64,000 bases of DNA from positions 372,001 through 436,000 of the forward strand of contig NZ_CBYO010000022.1 of NCBI RefSeq assembly GCF_000577245.1, read 5' to 3'. Both the position numbers and the translations under genes were made by a program. Positions within the stretch are counted from its first letter, which is position 1. Each line of letters opens with the position of its first letter. The notes under the pieces are model-generated. The model worked only from the letters and a program-made list of their open reading frames with translations, ran no database searches and was not told where the DNA came from. Source of the DNA: Paucisalibacillus algeriensis. Its GTDB lineage: Bacteria > Bacillota > Bacilli > Bacillales > Amphibacillaceae. Of the stretch, positions 24,894-32,502 are shown piece by piece.

Positions 24894-25568
24894 CTACCTC
24901 TTCCTTTTCCATTTAGATAAGAGCAAATGCTTAACCAGGTTCCTTATATGTGACGAATCTTCGCGATGTCTCTCAATGAAATCCCGAAAAATAAATTCCT
25001 CCGGTGATACAAGAAGCTTCGCTAACGGATATACCTCTTTTTCAGAAATCCATTCATTCTTGGCCCCACCCGGTTCAAATCGGTCTTTAGGAAATAGATA
25101 TATCATTCCAACCTGCCATAATTCACCCGTAAATTCCTCATTTAATGAAAAATAATAGTATCGTTTCGTACCCTTATCCGTTTGTGCAGTTAAGCAAAGA
25201 TTTCGTAATGAACCAGAATAATCATTCCTATTGATAACAGCAAAAAATGTAGACCACGTTGCATCAGAAGAAGCAAAAACTGCCTTTACTTTTTCACCGG
25301 TAAACAAAGTAGAATTCCGAGGCTCAAACACATTAATATCCGGGTTATTAGAACCATGGACAAGAATGTTTTTATTCTCGATAAGATAGGTCAAGAATTT
25401 ATATTTCTGCTCATTCAATAAGTAAGGGAACTCATCCCCCACACCATTCAAGATATAGTTCTCATACAAGTCTTCAAACTCTTTCTCATGTTTATCTGTT
25501 AGTTCTAACTCGTCCATTCTCAAAAAGTTTAATCGGTTTAATAAGTAGGTACGTACAACATTATGCAT
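24894..25568 (-). CDS. Unknown protein, weak resemblance to ADP-ribosyltransferase fold
   Basis: 224 residues, no signal or membrane helix. The only recognisable block is ILVHGSNNPDINVFEPR followed by KAVFASSDATWSTFFAVI. This order (HG-S, then a strand ending FA-S-D, then a helix with F/A) is what DUF3990-like ADP-ribosyltransferase folds show, with the histidine as NAD-binding residue. The C-terminal catalytic Glu motif is not clear, so this is a guess. First gene of the operon carrying an ADP-ribose Nudix enzyme, which is why I mention it. Otherwise the gene is simply unassigned. Confidence 0.5.
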   Translation of the reverse strand: MHNVVRTYLLNRLNFLRMDELELTDKHEKEFEDLYENYILNGVGDEFPYLLNEQKYKFLTYLIENKNILVHGSNNPDINVFEPRNSTLFTGEKVKAVFASSDATWSTFFAVINRNDYSGSLRNLCLTAQTDKGTKRYYYFSLNEEFTGELWQVGMIYLFPKDRFEPGGAKNEWISEKEVYPLAKLLVSPEEFIFRDFIERHREDSSHIRNLVKHLLLSKWKRKR

Positions 25569-25725
25569 AATTCCACCACCTTAAACACGCTACTACTATT
25601 TAAATTCGACAATTATCTCGATAAATCCTGCCAAATTTTTCAAAGAATGTCTGTTCAACTGCATGCCCACACTCCTTACCTCCCCCATTAATAGAATGCT
25701 ATAGGGCTGAAGGGAGGTTAAATCC

Positions 25726-26640
25726 ATGAGAAAATATGAACTAATCACCCTGATTAGTTTGGTTCTTGTCATCGCCATCCCCGTAATAATACTGTTCGTA
25801 TACAATCCCCAAGAATCCACGGATCATGCAAAAGAACCCCATACCCAAGAACAAGATAAGAACAAAGACAGTGAAACTGAAAACAAGGATGAAGATAATA
25901 GTAAAAATAAAGATAATAATAAGGATAGTAATAAAGACCAGGAAAAAGATAAGGATAAAAATAAAGAGAAAGAGGAAGAAGCAGACAAAGATGATAAAAA
26001 GAATGAGAATCATTGGGGTGTTGACTCCGCAAGCTACACGGACGAAGAGTTCCTAGGTTGTGTAGTAGACAATTATGGTAAACCAGTAATTTGGGGTCGT
26101 TATCTTGGCGAAAAAGAAGGTGTTTCAGCAGGGCTTGATTCCGATGAGGTGAAACTCTTACATGATAATGATATTAAGATTCTAGTAATCTACAATCATG
26201 TGGAAGATGCACGTGGACATGACAATGGGGTAGAACATGCTAAACAAGCAATCTCAATGGCTGAAGATCTTGAAATCCCAGAAGGTGTAGCAATCTTTGT
26301 AGATATCGAACCAGAGTACCCAGTTGATGCAGCATTCATCGAAGGATGGTACACGACAATAACAGATTCAAACTATGAACCTGGTGTATATGGGGTATTT
26401 AGTGAAGAAAATGAATTGTTAAATGCCTACAATGACATGGCAAAAGAAGCGATCGAAAATACAATCGTATGGACCGCATACCCTCAAGAAGATATCACCA
26501 CTAAAGAAGATGCCCCAGAATATAACCCTCAAGGACCTGAAAATGCTAAAACATTCGGCTGGCAATACGCTATTGACGGGGAAACCTGTAATATAGATAC
26601 AAATATATTCAATGGGAATATGATGGATTTTGTTTGGTAA
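25726..26640 (+). CDS. Surface-anchored DUF1906 (GH25-like) protein
   Basis: 304 residues. One N-terminal membrane helix (about 8-26) is followed by a roughly 60-residue spacer made almost only of Lys, Asp, Glu and Asn (about 36-95), then a C-terminal glycoside-hydrolase-like TIM-barrel domain. GVDSASY, then YGKPVIWGRYLGEKEGVSAG, VAIFVDIEPEYPVDAAFI, GVYGVFSEEN and FGWQYAID are features of DUF1906 (Rv2525c-like, GH25-related). The acidic residues in DIEPEYP fit the catalytic position. Predicted to sit outside the membrane and act on or bind cell-wall glycan. GGGAGG precedes the ATG; a terminator follows at once. Confidence 0.82.
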   Translation: MRKYELITLISLVLVIAIPVIILFVYNPQESTDHAKEPHTQEQDKNKDSETENKDEDNSKNKDNNKDSNKDQEKDKDKNKEKEEEADKDDKKNENHWGVDSASYTDEEFLGCVVDNYGKPVIWGRYLGEKEGVSAGLDSDEVKLLHDNDIKILVIYNHVEDARGHDNGVEHAKQAISMAEDLEIPEGVAIFVDIEPEYPVDAAFIEGWYTTITDSNYEPGVYGVFSEENELLNAYNDMAKEAIENTIVWTAYPQEDITTKEDAPEYNPQGPENAKTFGWQYAIDGETCNIDTNIFNGNMMDFVW

Positions 26641-26646
26641 TTAGGA

Positions 26647-26670
26647 GTGGGCTCTAGGGCCCGCTTTTTT
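26647..26670 (+). terminator. Terminator of the DUF1906 gene
   Basis: GTGGGC pairs with GCCCGC (one G-U pair) and is followed by six T residues, right after the stop codon. Confidence 0.85.
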
Positions 26671-26771
26671 GTAGGGTTTGCTGGTTTAAAAGACAGAGAA
26701 TGTGATTTTGTGGCGTGTTTTTTATGCACAAGGCCGAGTTGACATTGTTTTAGTGAATGATTTGGATGCTT

Positions 26772-26856
26772 GGGAGCATGGTCCTTGGGTTAGGGTGCAT
26801 GCTCCTCCGGTTCGGGCGCATGTTCTAGATACTCGGGTGCATGCTCCTCCGGTTCG
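26772..26856. repeat. Four tandem 21-bp GC-richer units
   Basis: Units at 26772, 26793, 26814 and 26835. Units 2 and 4 are identical (GGGTGCATGCTCCTCCGGTTC); units 1 and 3 are diverged (GGGAGCATGGTCCTTGGGTTA, GGGCGCATGTTCTAGATACTC). The tract is clearly GC-richer than its surroundings and each unit contains the palindrome-like GCATG. A plus-strand frame crosses it as a heptad repeat, but it has no other support. Confidence 0.85.
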
Positions 26857-26963
26857 AAATCATGACGTACGGGATTGGGCATATACTTCAGGAAATTCAA
26901 CTATTCTTTCAAGGTTTATATAAAATTCAGCAATATTCAACATATTCCCAGCCGCCAAACCAA

Positions 26964-26992
26964 TAAAAAAACCAGCCCTACACCAGGACTGG
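26964..26992 (-). terminator. Terminator of the GNAT-DUF1992 gene
   Basis: CCAG-n-CCT / AGG-n-CTGG stem. The minus strand continues into seven T residues. It lies just beyond the stop. Confidence 0.75.
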
Positions 26993-26998
26993 CATCTT

Positions 26999-27892
26999 TC
27001 ACTCCCAAACCTTATTTTTCTGCAAAGTAGGGGGACAAGCATAGTTATAAGCTTTGATTTTCTTATTAATCTCCTTAACCAACTTACGTCTTTCTTTTCC
27101 ATCGAGATCCTCAAGCTTTTCTTTCAAAGCATCAATCTCGTTCGCAAGCTCAATCCATGGAGGTAATACATGATTATCCTTTAATGTCTTGTATAACTGT
27201 GCCTCAGATGGATTAACAGAACTTGGCCCTATATCGAGCGGTTTACCTTTTCCAGGGAGATTATCAAAGTCACCAGCCGCTTCTGACCTTTTCACTATCT
27301 CTGTTAAATGGTCACGATATTGGCCAGGAGTTTCATCCGCATACTTTCTTCGTCTCCAATCTGGCTTTAGCATCGATAATATATAAGCATCATGGAATCT
27401 GCCATTTTGATATAAATATCCACGAAGCTGCCCTTCCTTTGTAAAGCCTACCTTCTCTAGTAAACTATTGGAAGCTCCATTTTCGGGATATGTGATAGCT
27501 CCTATCCGGTGTATACCCATCTCAACAAAGCAGTATTCTAATACACTTGCTAATGCTTCTGTTAAAATTCCCTTCCGCCAATATTCTGGGTGGAGTTCAA
27601 ATCCAACCTCAGCCCTTTTGGTTCGGGGACTATAATTATGAATCCCAATTGTACCGATAAACTCATCCGTACTCTTCCAAGAAATTCCCCAACGAACACC
27701 TCTTCCTTCTTGAAAAAGCATTTGAAAGTGTTCAACCAATTCCTCAGCTTCTTCCACGGATTCTAAACTTTCCCTACCGTAGTATCTCATCACTTCATCC
27801 CTAGATAGAATTTCAAAAATACCCTTTGCATGAATAGGTTCAATTTCTATTAACTTAAGTCGGGTTGTGTAAAGTATCGGAAACTTTTTCAT
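26999..27892 (-). CDS. Fusion of RimJ/RimL-type GNAT and DUF1992 domain
   Basis: 297 residues. Residues about 1-180 form a RimJ/RimL-like acetyltransferase (TTRLKLIEIEPIHAKGIFEI; LHPEYWRKGILTEALASVLEYCF as acetyl-CoA motif A; NGASNSLLEKVGFTKEG as motif B). Residues about 185-290 are a DUF1992 domain (the DnaJC28-like conserved region), with FDNLPGKGKPLDIG as the diagnostic motif. The two domains normally sit on separate proteins, and there is no in-frame stop or repeat at the junction, so this reads as a real fusion. AGAGGAG precedes the ATG. Function of the combination is unknown. Confidence 0.82.
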   Translation of the reverse strand: MKKFPILYTTRLKLIEIEPIHAKGIFEILSRDEVMRYYGRESLESVEEAEELVEHFQMLFQEGRGVRWGISWKSTDEFIGTIGIHNYSPRTKRAEVGFELHPEYWRKGILTEALASVLEYCFVEMGIHRIGAITYPENGASNSLLEKVGFTKEGQLRGYLYQNGRFHDAYILSMLKPDWRRRKYADETPGQYRDHLTEIVKRSEAAGDFDNLPGKGKPLDIGPSSVNPSEAQLYKTLKDNHVLPPWIELANEIDALKEKLEDLDGKERRKLVKEINKKIKAYNYACPPTLQKNKVWE

Positions 27893-28069
27893 TGAATGTT
27901 AGCTCCTCTTCTATAGTAATTAGAAGTATATAACACTATATTCTATGTTTAATAGACAAATCCCTGCTATATCTTGTCAAATAGGAAAGCGTAGCGTAAA
28001 ATCTTTCCCGCCTGAATAAGCAAAACTAAAGCAATTTGCTAAAGGAGGAGCGAATGTGAGTGTTTCTAA

Positions 28070-28624
28070 TTAATTCCAGTAATCTGGATCTGCCATTCGC
28101 ATTTCCTCCACCATTTCATCCAAATCGGACGGGGTAATTAAATAAATAGGATAATTCTTCGTTGCGCGCTTTGCCTCTTCATAGAAAAATTTATTACTTC
28201 CAGGATACTCATCATCCAAAAGGATTAGGCAAGCATCACTCTTTTCCACTAGCCACTTATTCTTTGCGCGGAATTGATAAGGTCCCTTATATTCCCCATT
28301 GTATAGGGGTTGATAAAAATCTGCCACCATGGTTAACTCCTCATATTTAAATTTCAAGTCCTCTGGCCAGCGGTCGTCTTGATTCTCAAATGGTGGGGTC
28401 ACAGCAATCTGAATATCATATTCATCCTTTAAATCCATTGCAACTTCTGCTGTCCATAACTCTACACCCATTTGCCCAGATATCAGAATCCACTCCAAAC
28501 CCTCTTCTATAAAACCAAGCAACTTCTTCTCAATTGCAGCTTTAATAATAGCTATCTTAGGATCACTTTCTTTGAAAATATTGATTTCTCTAGGTTTATA
28601 TCCCGTAACGGTTAATACTTTCAT
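28070..28624 (-). CDS. ypsA: YpsA (SLOG-domain protein, UPF0398)
   Basis: 184 residues from MKVLTVTGYKP (28624), which is where Bacillus YpsA begins; the frame is open to 28639. EGLEWILISGQMGVELWTAE is the nucleotide-binding SLOG motif, and SDACLILLDDEYPGS lies near the end. YpsA in B. subtilis and its Staphylococcus relative affect cell division and stress responses; SLOG domains bind nucleotide-derived ligands, probably NAD/ADP-ribose-like. Downstream of cotD in the same direction, reproducing a local Bacillus synteny, but gpsB and rnpB, which are close in Bacillus, are not here. Confidence 0.9.
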   Translation of the reverse strand: MKVLTVTGYKPREINIFKESDPKIAIIKAAIEKKLLGFIEEGLEWILISGQMGVELWTAEVAMDLKDEYDIQIAVTPPFENQDDRWPEDLKFKYEELTMVADFYQPLYNGEYKGPYQFRAKNKWLVEKSDACLILLDDEYPGSNKFFYEEAKRATKNYPIYLITPSDLDEMVEEMRMADPDYWN

Positions 28625-28787
28625 ATGTAATTGGCACATCCTTAAACAATTAACTACAAATGGTTAATATTCTTCCTATATATTCTTAACTTCAAACTTG
28701 TCCATCACGACTAAACATAGGTACTTGCTGGCACCGAAAGTAGTCCATTAGAATAAACTTTAGTAGTTATACTTTATAAAAGTTAAA

Positions 28788-28806
28788 GAGCCGGCAATGC
28801 CAGCTC
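28788..28806 (-). terminator. Terminator of cotD
   Basis: GAGC-wobble-GGC / GCC-GCTC stem with a 3-base loop. The minus strand continues TTTAACTTTTA. It lies 10 bases after the cotD stop. Confidence 0.8.
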
Positions 28807-28815
28807 CTTACCATG

Positions 28816-29304
28816 TTAACACCAATTGTTTGGCTTTTTCCAGTTGTTTGGTCCCATTCCTGGATTGCCCATTTGTCCCATGCCAGGATTCATTCCTGGA
28901 TTCATTGCTCCTGCTACTTGATTTGGTGATAGATTATTTCCAGTACCTGGATTCATCATACCTGGGCCCATCATGCCCGGACCCATTCCTGGACCCATCA
29001 TGCCCGGGCCCATTCCAGGGTCCATTGCTCCAGCAACTTGACCTGGTCCAGGTCCCATCATACCCGGGCCTCCAGGAACGTTAAATGCTCCACCAAACTG
29101 GTCTACGCTATTTACTGTATTTTGAACGGAAGTAGAGTGTGGAAATACATGATTATTCTTGATTAAATGGTGATTCATAATCGTTGTGTGAGAAGGATGA
29201 ACATGTTGAACAGTTTCTTCAGTACAGTGATGTACTACATTATGCTTTGTTGGATGAACTACACATTTTGGGCATCCACAATTTGGTCTGTGACGATGTC
29301 TCAT
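28816..29304 (-). CDS. cotD: Spore coat protein CotD with long Gly-Pro-Met tail
   Basis: 162 residues; B. subtilis CotD is about half that. The N-terminal half is the CotD-like Cys/His-rich part (RHRPNCGCPKCVVHPTKHNVV, later HVHPSHTTIMNHHLI). The C-terminal half (about 75-160) is a run of GPGMMGPG, GPGMGP and GAMNPGM motifs, as in collagen-like or elastomeric tails, ending NNWKKPNNWC with a terminal Cys. An inner-coat protein made in the mother cell; Cys and His suggest crosslinking. The promoter at 29338-29366 fits sigma-K. Confidence 0.88.
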   Translation of the reverse strand: MRHRHRPNCGCPKCVVHPTKHNVVHHCTEETVQHVHPSHTTIMNHHLIKNNHVFPHSTSVQNTVNSVDQFGGAFNVPGGPGMMGPGPGQVAGAMDPGMGPGMMGPGMGPGMMGPGMMNPGTGNNLSPNQVAGAMNPGMNPGMGQMGNPGMGPNNWKKPNNWC

Positions 29305-29337
29305 TATTTTTCCCCTTTCTGTGATAAGTTACACTAA

Positions 29338-29366
29338 TAACCTATGACAAGTGACCGATACTTGTA
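29338..29366 (-). promoter_or_regulatory. Sigma-K-type promoter of cotD
   Basis: Minus strand ACA (29365-29363), a 16-base spacer and CATAGGTTA (29346-29338). This matches mACm-N16-CATAnnnTA, the sigma-K consensus, about 30 bases before the cotD ATG. Confidence 0.72.
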
Positions 29367-29409
29367 TCAGACACGTACCTATTTTAAAGGAAAAAGTTTG
29401 ATATTTGCC

Positions 29410-29970
29410 CTAAGAATCTGTTTTCTTGTGATGTCGTAATGCAAGAAAAATGAGGAGGACGAATACACCAAGCCCACACCAAAGCCCAGCTACTACTGAA
29501 TTGGGTAATGTGTTATGTTCCCCCATTTCACCAGGAGCAGCACCTTTCCCAAGTACTTTCATATCTTCTTGTGCTTGCTGCATGCCAACTTGACTTGTTC
29601 GATCACAAATCCCAGTCATCAAGTTGTTATTATCGAAGGCATCATTAGTTCCTGCGTACACTAAATATTCTTTTCCTACCTGAAAGTCAAAACCACAAGC
29701 TGCTCCATCCCTCGCTGTTCTGATTGTTACCTCTGACTCATGAACACCCTTCCAAACCTCATTAACCGTTAATAACACCTTCAAACCATAATCATGATCA
29801 TTAGCTTGCCTTATTTCTTTAACTTCACCACGAAAAACCGCCGTAGACCTATCCAACTCTCGCTCAGCAGACAAAGGCTCCACACAAGTACAAGCAGAAG
29901 AATAAATTGGAAAAAGTAAAAAAGACAAAACAATTAACATAATCCCCACAAAAACACGAAAAAACTTCAC
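29410..29970 (-). CDS. TIMP-like (NTR-fold) membrane protein
   Basis: 186 residues from GTG at 29970: AAGGGGG stands 8 bases before it, inside the in-frame extension that would begin at 30000. The N-terminus is a signal peptide ending YSSACTC; after cleavage the mature protein starts with CxC, the pattern of TIMP/netrin-like domains where the N-terminal Cys forms a disulfide and metal contact. Cys residues follow at AACGFDF and GICDR. A C-terminal helix (WCGLGVFVLLIFLAL) anchors it. The function of bacterial TIMP-like proteins is not established. Confidence 0.8.
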   Translation of the reverse strand: MKFFRVFVGIMLIVLSFLLFPIYSSACTCVEPLSAERELDRSTAVFRGEVKEIRQANDHDYGLKVLLTVNEVWKGVHESEVTIRTARDGAACGFDFQVGKEYLVYAGTNDAFDNNNLMTGICDRTSQVGMQQAQEDMKVLGKGAAPGEMGEHNTLPNSVVAGLWCGLGVFVLLIFLALRHHKKTDS

Positions 29971-30083
29971 TACCCAGCCCCCTTTCATATAGCCTAGCAA
30001 AGTTTCTAGGTGCCTGTCACTACCCGGTTTCTGACTACTTTTGACTATTTTTGTCGAATGTTATCTAGTATGAATTTGCCCAT

Positions 30084-30117
30084 AAAAAAATGGTATCAGC
30101 CTTGTCGGCCAATACCA
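30084..30117 (-). terminator. Terminator of the ABC exporter operon
   Basis: GGTAT-n-GGCC / GGCT-n-ATACC stem on the minus strand, followed by seven T residues. Confidence 0.8.
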
Positions 30118-30124
30118 CCTCATA

Positions 30125-30898
30125 TTAATAATGTGCAAGTAGTCCTTTCTGCATTGCAAATTGTTCACATCGTAAGAAGACAAATAATCCAAGCCCTAGA
30201 TAGAATACGGCATTAAACACTAATATCAAAATATCTACTGCAGCAAACTCTGTTAATGTCACCCCATTAATCATAATTTCACGAACCATATCTATCCCTT
30301 TAACAAATGGTAAAAATGCCAAGAACGGTGCAACAGATAACGGTACAAACGTAAGACCAGCAAGAATAAACTGTAATATCTGTAAGAATGCTTGAATCTG
30401 CTTCAGTATCATCGTAAAGCCTGCAATAATCAGTCCTAACCCAAACATACTAATAAGCGTTAAAATTAATACTGGTAATATCGATAGCACATCCACATTT
30501 AACCATTGGCCAGCTGTAAACATACTTAAGTAAAGCAAAGCTATGATAATGGCAAACTCAATCAATGTTGTGGAGAGCAATCTAGATAGCATGATCTTCC
30601 ATATCCCCATCGGAGACATTCCTAATTGTTCAAGTGTTCCTTGCGTAGCCTCATTTGTAATTTGCCATCCAATATCATTGACAACAACCATTGCCAAAAA
30701 CCAGAAAATATAGTTCACGATCACATATTGGATATTGGTATCCTGTGTACTCGGATCACCAATTAATGAAATCCCTGCAAACATTCCTAGAAACAGCACA
30801 TAAAACGTAATTATCATTGCAATCGTATTCGGCAAATACCGCTTCAACAAAATATATTCTCTACGAATATTCGCCTTAAGCACGTTCAGAAAGCGCAT
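30125..30898 (-). CDS. ABC-2-type transporter permease
   Basis: 257 residues with six membrane helices. The first segment (NVLKANIRREYILLKRYLPN) is the cytosolic coupling helix typical of ABC-2 permeases, followed by TIAMIITFYVLFLGMFAGI. Works with the ATPase encoded immediately upstream; the two genes overlap by 23 bases (the ATG lies inside the end of the ATPase gene), so they are translationally coupled. The exported substrate is unknown. A terminator follows. Confidence 0.83.
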   Translation of the reverse strand: MRFLNVLKANIRREYILLKRYLPNTIAMIITFYVLFLGMFAGISLIGDPSTQDTNIQYVIVNYIFWFLAMVVVNDIGWQITNEATQGTLEQLGMSPMGIWKIMLSRLLSTTLIEFAIIIALLYLSMFTAGQWLNVDVLSILPVLILTLISMFGLGLIIAGFTMILKQIQAFLQILQFILAGLTFVPLSVAPFLAFLPFVKGIDMVREIMINGVTLTEFAAVDILILVFNAVFYLGLGLFVFLRCEQFAMQKGLLAHY

Positions 30899-31862
30899 AT
30901 TCTTTTTCCCCCTTTACAATCTTCATAAACACCTGTTCAAAGTTAATCGTTTTTCGGTCAATGGTATCTACTGGAATTTGTTCTAACTTTAAGATGTCGA
31001 ATAAATCATAGATTTCCTGACTTTGCGTTAAATCAACTTCCAACACGGATTGATACGTTTCCGGGATATAAGTAAGCTGAGGAAATTTTTCAAGCAATAA
31101 CTGATGTTGCTCTTCACTTAAATGTCCATCCAGCTTCACAGCATACGATCGCACTTCAAACAGCTTCATTAGATTCTCTACACGATCATTCGTTACCACT
31201 TTCCCACTATTTATAATGACTGTCCGCTCACATAAATCCTGTATGACATCCATATCATGTGATGTAATGATAATCGTCTTTTTCTCTGTCCTCACGATTT
31301 CACGAAGCAATTCACGAACCTCATAACCGGTTTCAATATCAAGACCCAGTGTTGGCTCATCCAGTAAAATAACCTCACTACCTGCTAGCATCGCCACTGC
31401 TATTGCTAATTTTTGCTGCATCCCCCTTGATAGGCGATTGACCATCTCATTTTCTTTATCCTTTAAGCGAAACTGCCCGAGCAGTTCTTCAATCTGTCCA
31501 GCAACCTCTTTTCTTGATTTTCCACGGTTACCAGCAAAATACTCCAGGTTTTCCCGAACGGTCAAACGCCAATAAAGATTCCGATTTCCTTCCAAAACAG
31601 CACTAATATGTTCCTGCGCACGCAGACGCTTGTCCTGATTATCGATTCCATTAATTGTAATTATCCCACTATCAGGACGAACCAAGCCACAAATCATTTT
31701 AATCGTGGTTGTTTTTCCAGCTCCATTTGGCCCTAGCAACCCAAGAATCTCACCCTTATTAACGGTAAAAGAAATATGATTTACGGCAGTAATAATTTCT
31801 TTTGTTTTTCTTTTTTTATAAGACTTCTTGAGATTCTTAACCTCTACAATTGGTTGAGTCAT
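30876..31862 (-). CDS. ABC transporter ATP-binding protein
   Basis: 328 residues from the ATG at 31862 (GAGGGG 9 bases upstream; an in-frame ATG at 31871 touches the Shine-Dalgarno). Walker A is LGPNGAGKTTTIK (about 44-56), signature LSRGMQQKLA, Walker B VILLDEPTLGLD and the H-loop TSHDMD. The C-terminal ~90 residues are the extension found in drug-resistance-type ABC-2 ATPases (CcmA/YhaQ-like). First gene of the two-gene exporter operon. Confidence 0.88.
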   Translation of the reverse strand: MTQPIVEVKNLKKSYKKRKTKEIITAVNHISFTVNKGEILGLLGPNGAGKTTTIKMICGLVRPDSGIITINGIDNQDKRLRAQEHISAVLEGNRNLYWRLTVRENLEYFAGNRGKSRKEVAGQIEELLGQFRLKDKENEMVNRLSRGMQQKLAIAVAMLAGSEVILLDEPTLGLDIETGYEVRELLREIVRTEKKTIIITSHDMDVIQDLCERTVIINSGKVVTNDRVENLMKLFEVRSYAVKLDGHLSEEQHQLLLEKFPQLTYIPETYQSVLEVDLTQSQEIYDLFDILKLEQIPVDTIDRKTINFEQVFMKIVKGEKEYALSERA

Positions 31863-31995
31863 TCCTCTCATCCCCTCTTTATTTTCTACCTTAAGTTTAA
31901 ATAACTTCGAATACTCCTACTACGGGCTGAGGTTCGAAAATGTTTCAGACTTTAGACGGAGCTGGTCCTAGTTTGGAAGGATGAAAAAGAAAAAA

Positions 31996-32017
31996 GGAAC
32001 AGAATGGTTTCTGTTCC
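31996..32017 (-). terminator. Terminator of the DUF6958 gene
   Basis: GGAACAGA/TCTGTTCC stem; the minus strand continues into six T residues. Confidence 0.75.
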
Positions 32018-32185
32018 CTTTGTGTTGGTTAATAATAGTTTCTATATAACCATCTAATGCTATTTACTTGTTGGATGGGACTAGAGGGATGTTCTCTATT
32101 CCAGTAAAATTTTTTGTCGTTATTACGGGATTAAATGCGCGTAACCAGTTACCTTTTTACTACTTTTTGATTCTAGTGGCTCGCC
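32018..32185. other. Intergenic stretch
   Basis: Between the terminator and the DUF6958 gene. I see no ORF, repeat or structured RNA. Confidence 0.4.
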
Positions 32186-32470
32186 TCAATCTCCCTCTGA
32201 AATCCGTACATTCTGCTGTCTTTTCTTAGGAAACCTCTCAATTAACCCACGGGCTTCTAAATCAAGCTTCACAGCAGTTACGTACCATGTTATCGAACCT
32301 TCCCATTTTCCATGGAGTTTTTCATTAATCACATTGGCAAGCTCCTTAAAGGAAATCTCTCCATTCTCCTTGATGGTCTCAAGCATAACATGCTTTATTA
32401 AGTCATATTTTTCCTTAACTATGTTGCTACCCTTTTTACCTTCAGGATTCAATAATTGAATTCTTTCCAC
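32186..32470 (-). CDS. DUF6958-family protein
   Basis: 94 residues, cytosolic. MERIQLLNPEGKKG at the start, then ISFKELANVINEKL, WEGSITWYVTAVKLDLEARGLIER: the arrangement of a small winged-helix-like domain with a conserved WYVT segment, as in the DUF6958 group. Function unknown; the fold suggests binding to nucleic acid or protein. GTG start with AGGAG upstream. It lies 32 bases from the MBL-fold gene and is transcribed in the same direction. Confidence 0.72.
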   Translation of the reverse strand: MERIQLLNPEGKKGSNIVKEKYDLIKHVMLETIKENGEISFKELANVINEKLHGKWEGSITWYVTAVKLDLEARGLIERFPKKRQQNVRISEGD

Positions 32471-32502
32471 TCAATCTACTCCTATCCATAACAATCAATC
32501 CC

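Noticed and set aside
25741-26056. Several frames within the DUF1906 gene linker
   Set aside because: They are caused by the biased Lys/Asp/Asn codons of the spacer and are hydrophobic or basic shadows.
26702-26923. 73-codon ORF across the 21-bp repeat
   Set aside because: The heptad-like translation follows from a 21-bp DNA period; no ribosome-binding site is present.
28041-28075. Strong Shine-Dalgarno before a five-codon ORF (MSVSN) on the plus strand
   Set aside because: Too short to support, and it overlaps the end of ypsA; probably a chance purine run.
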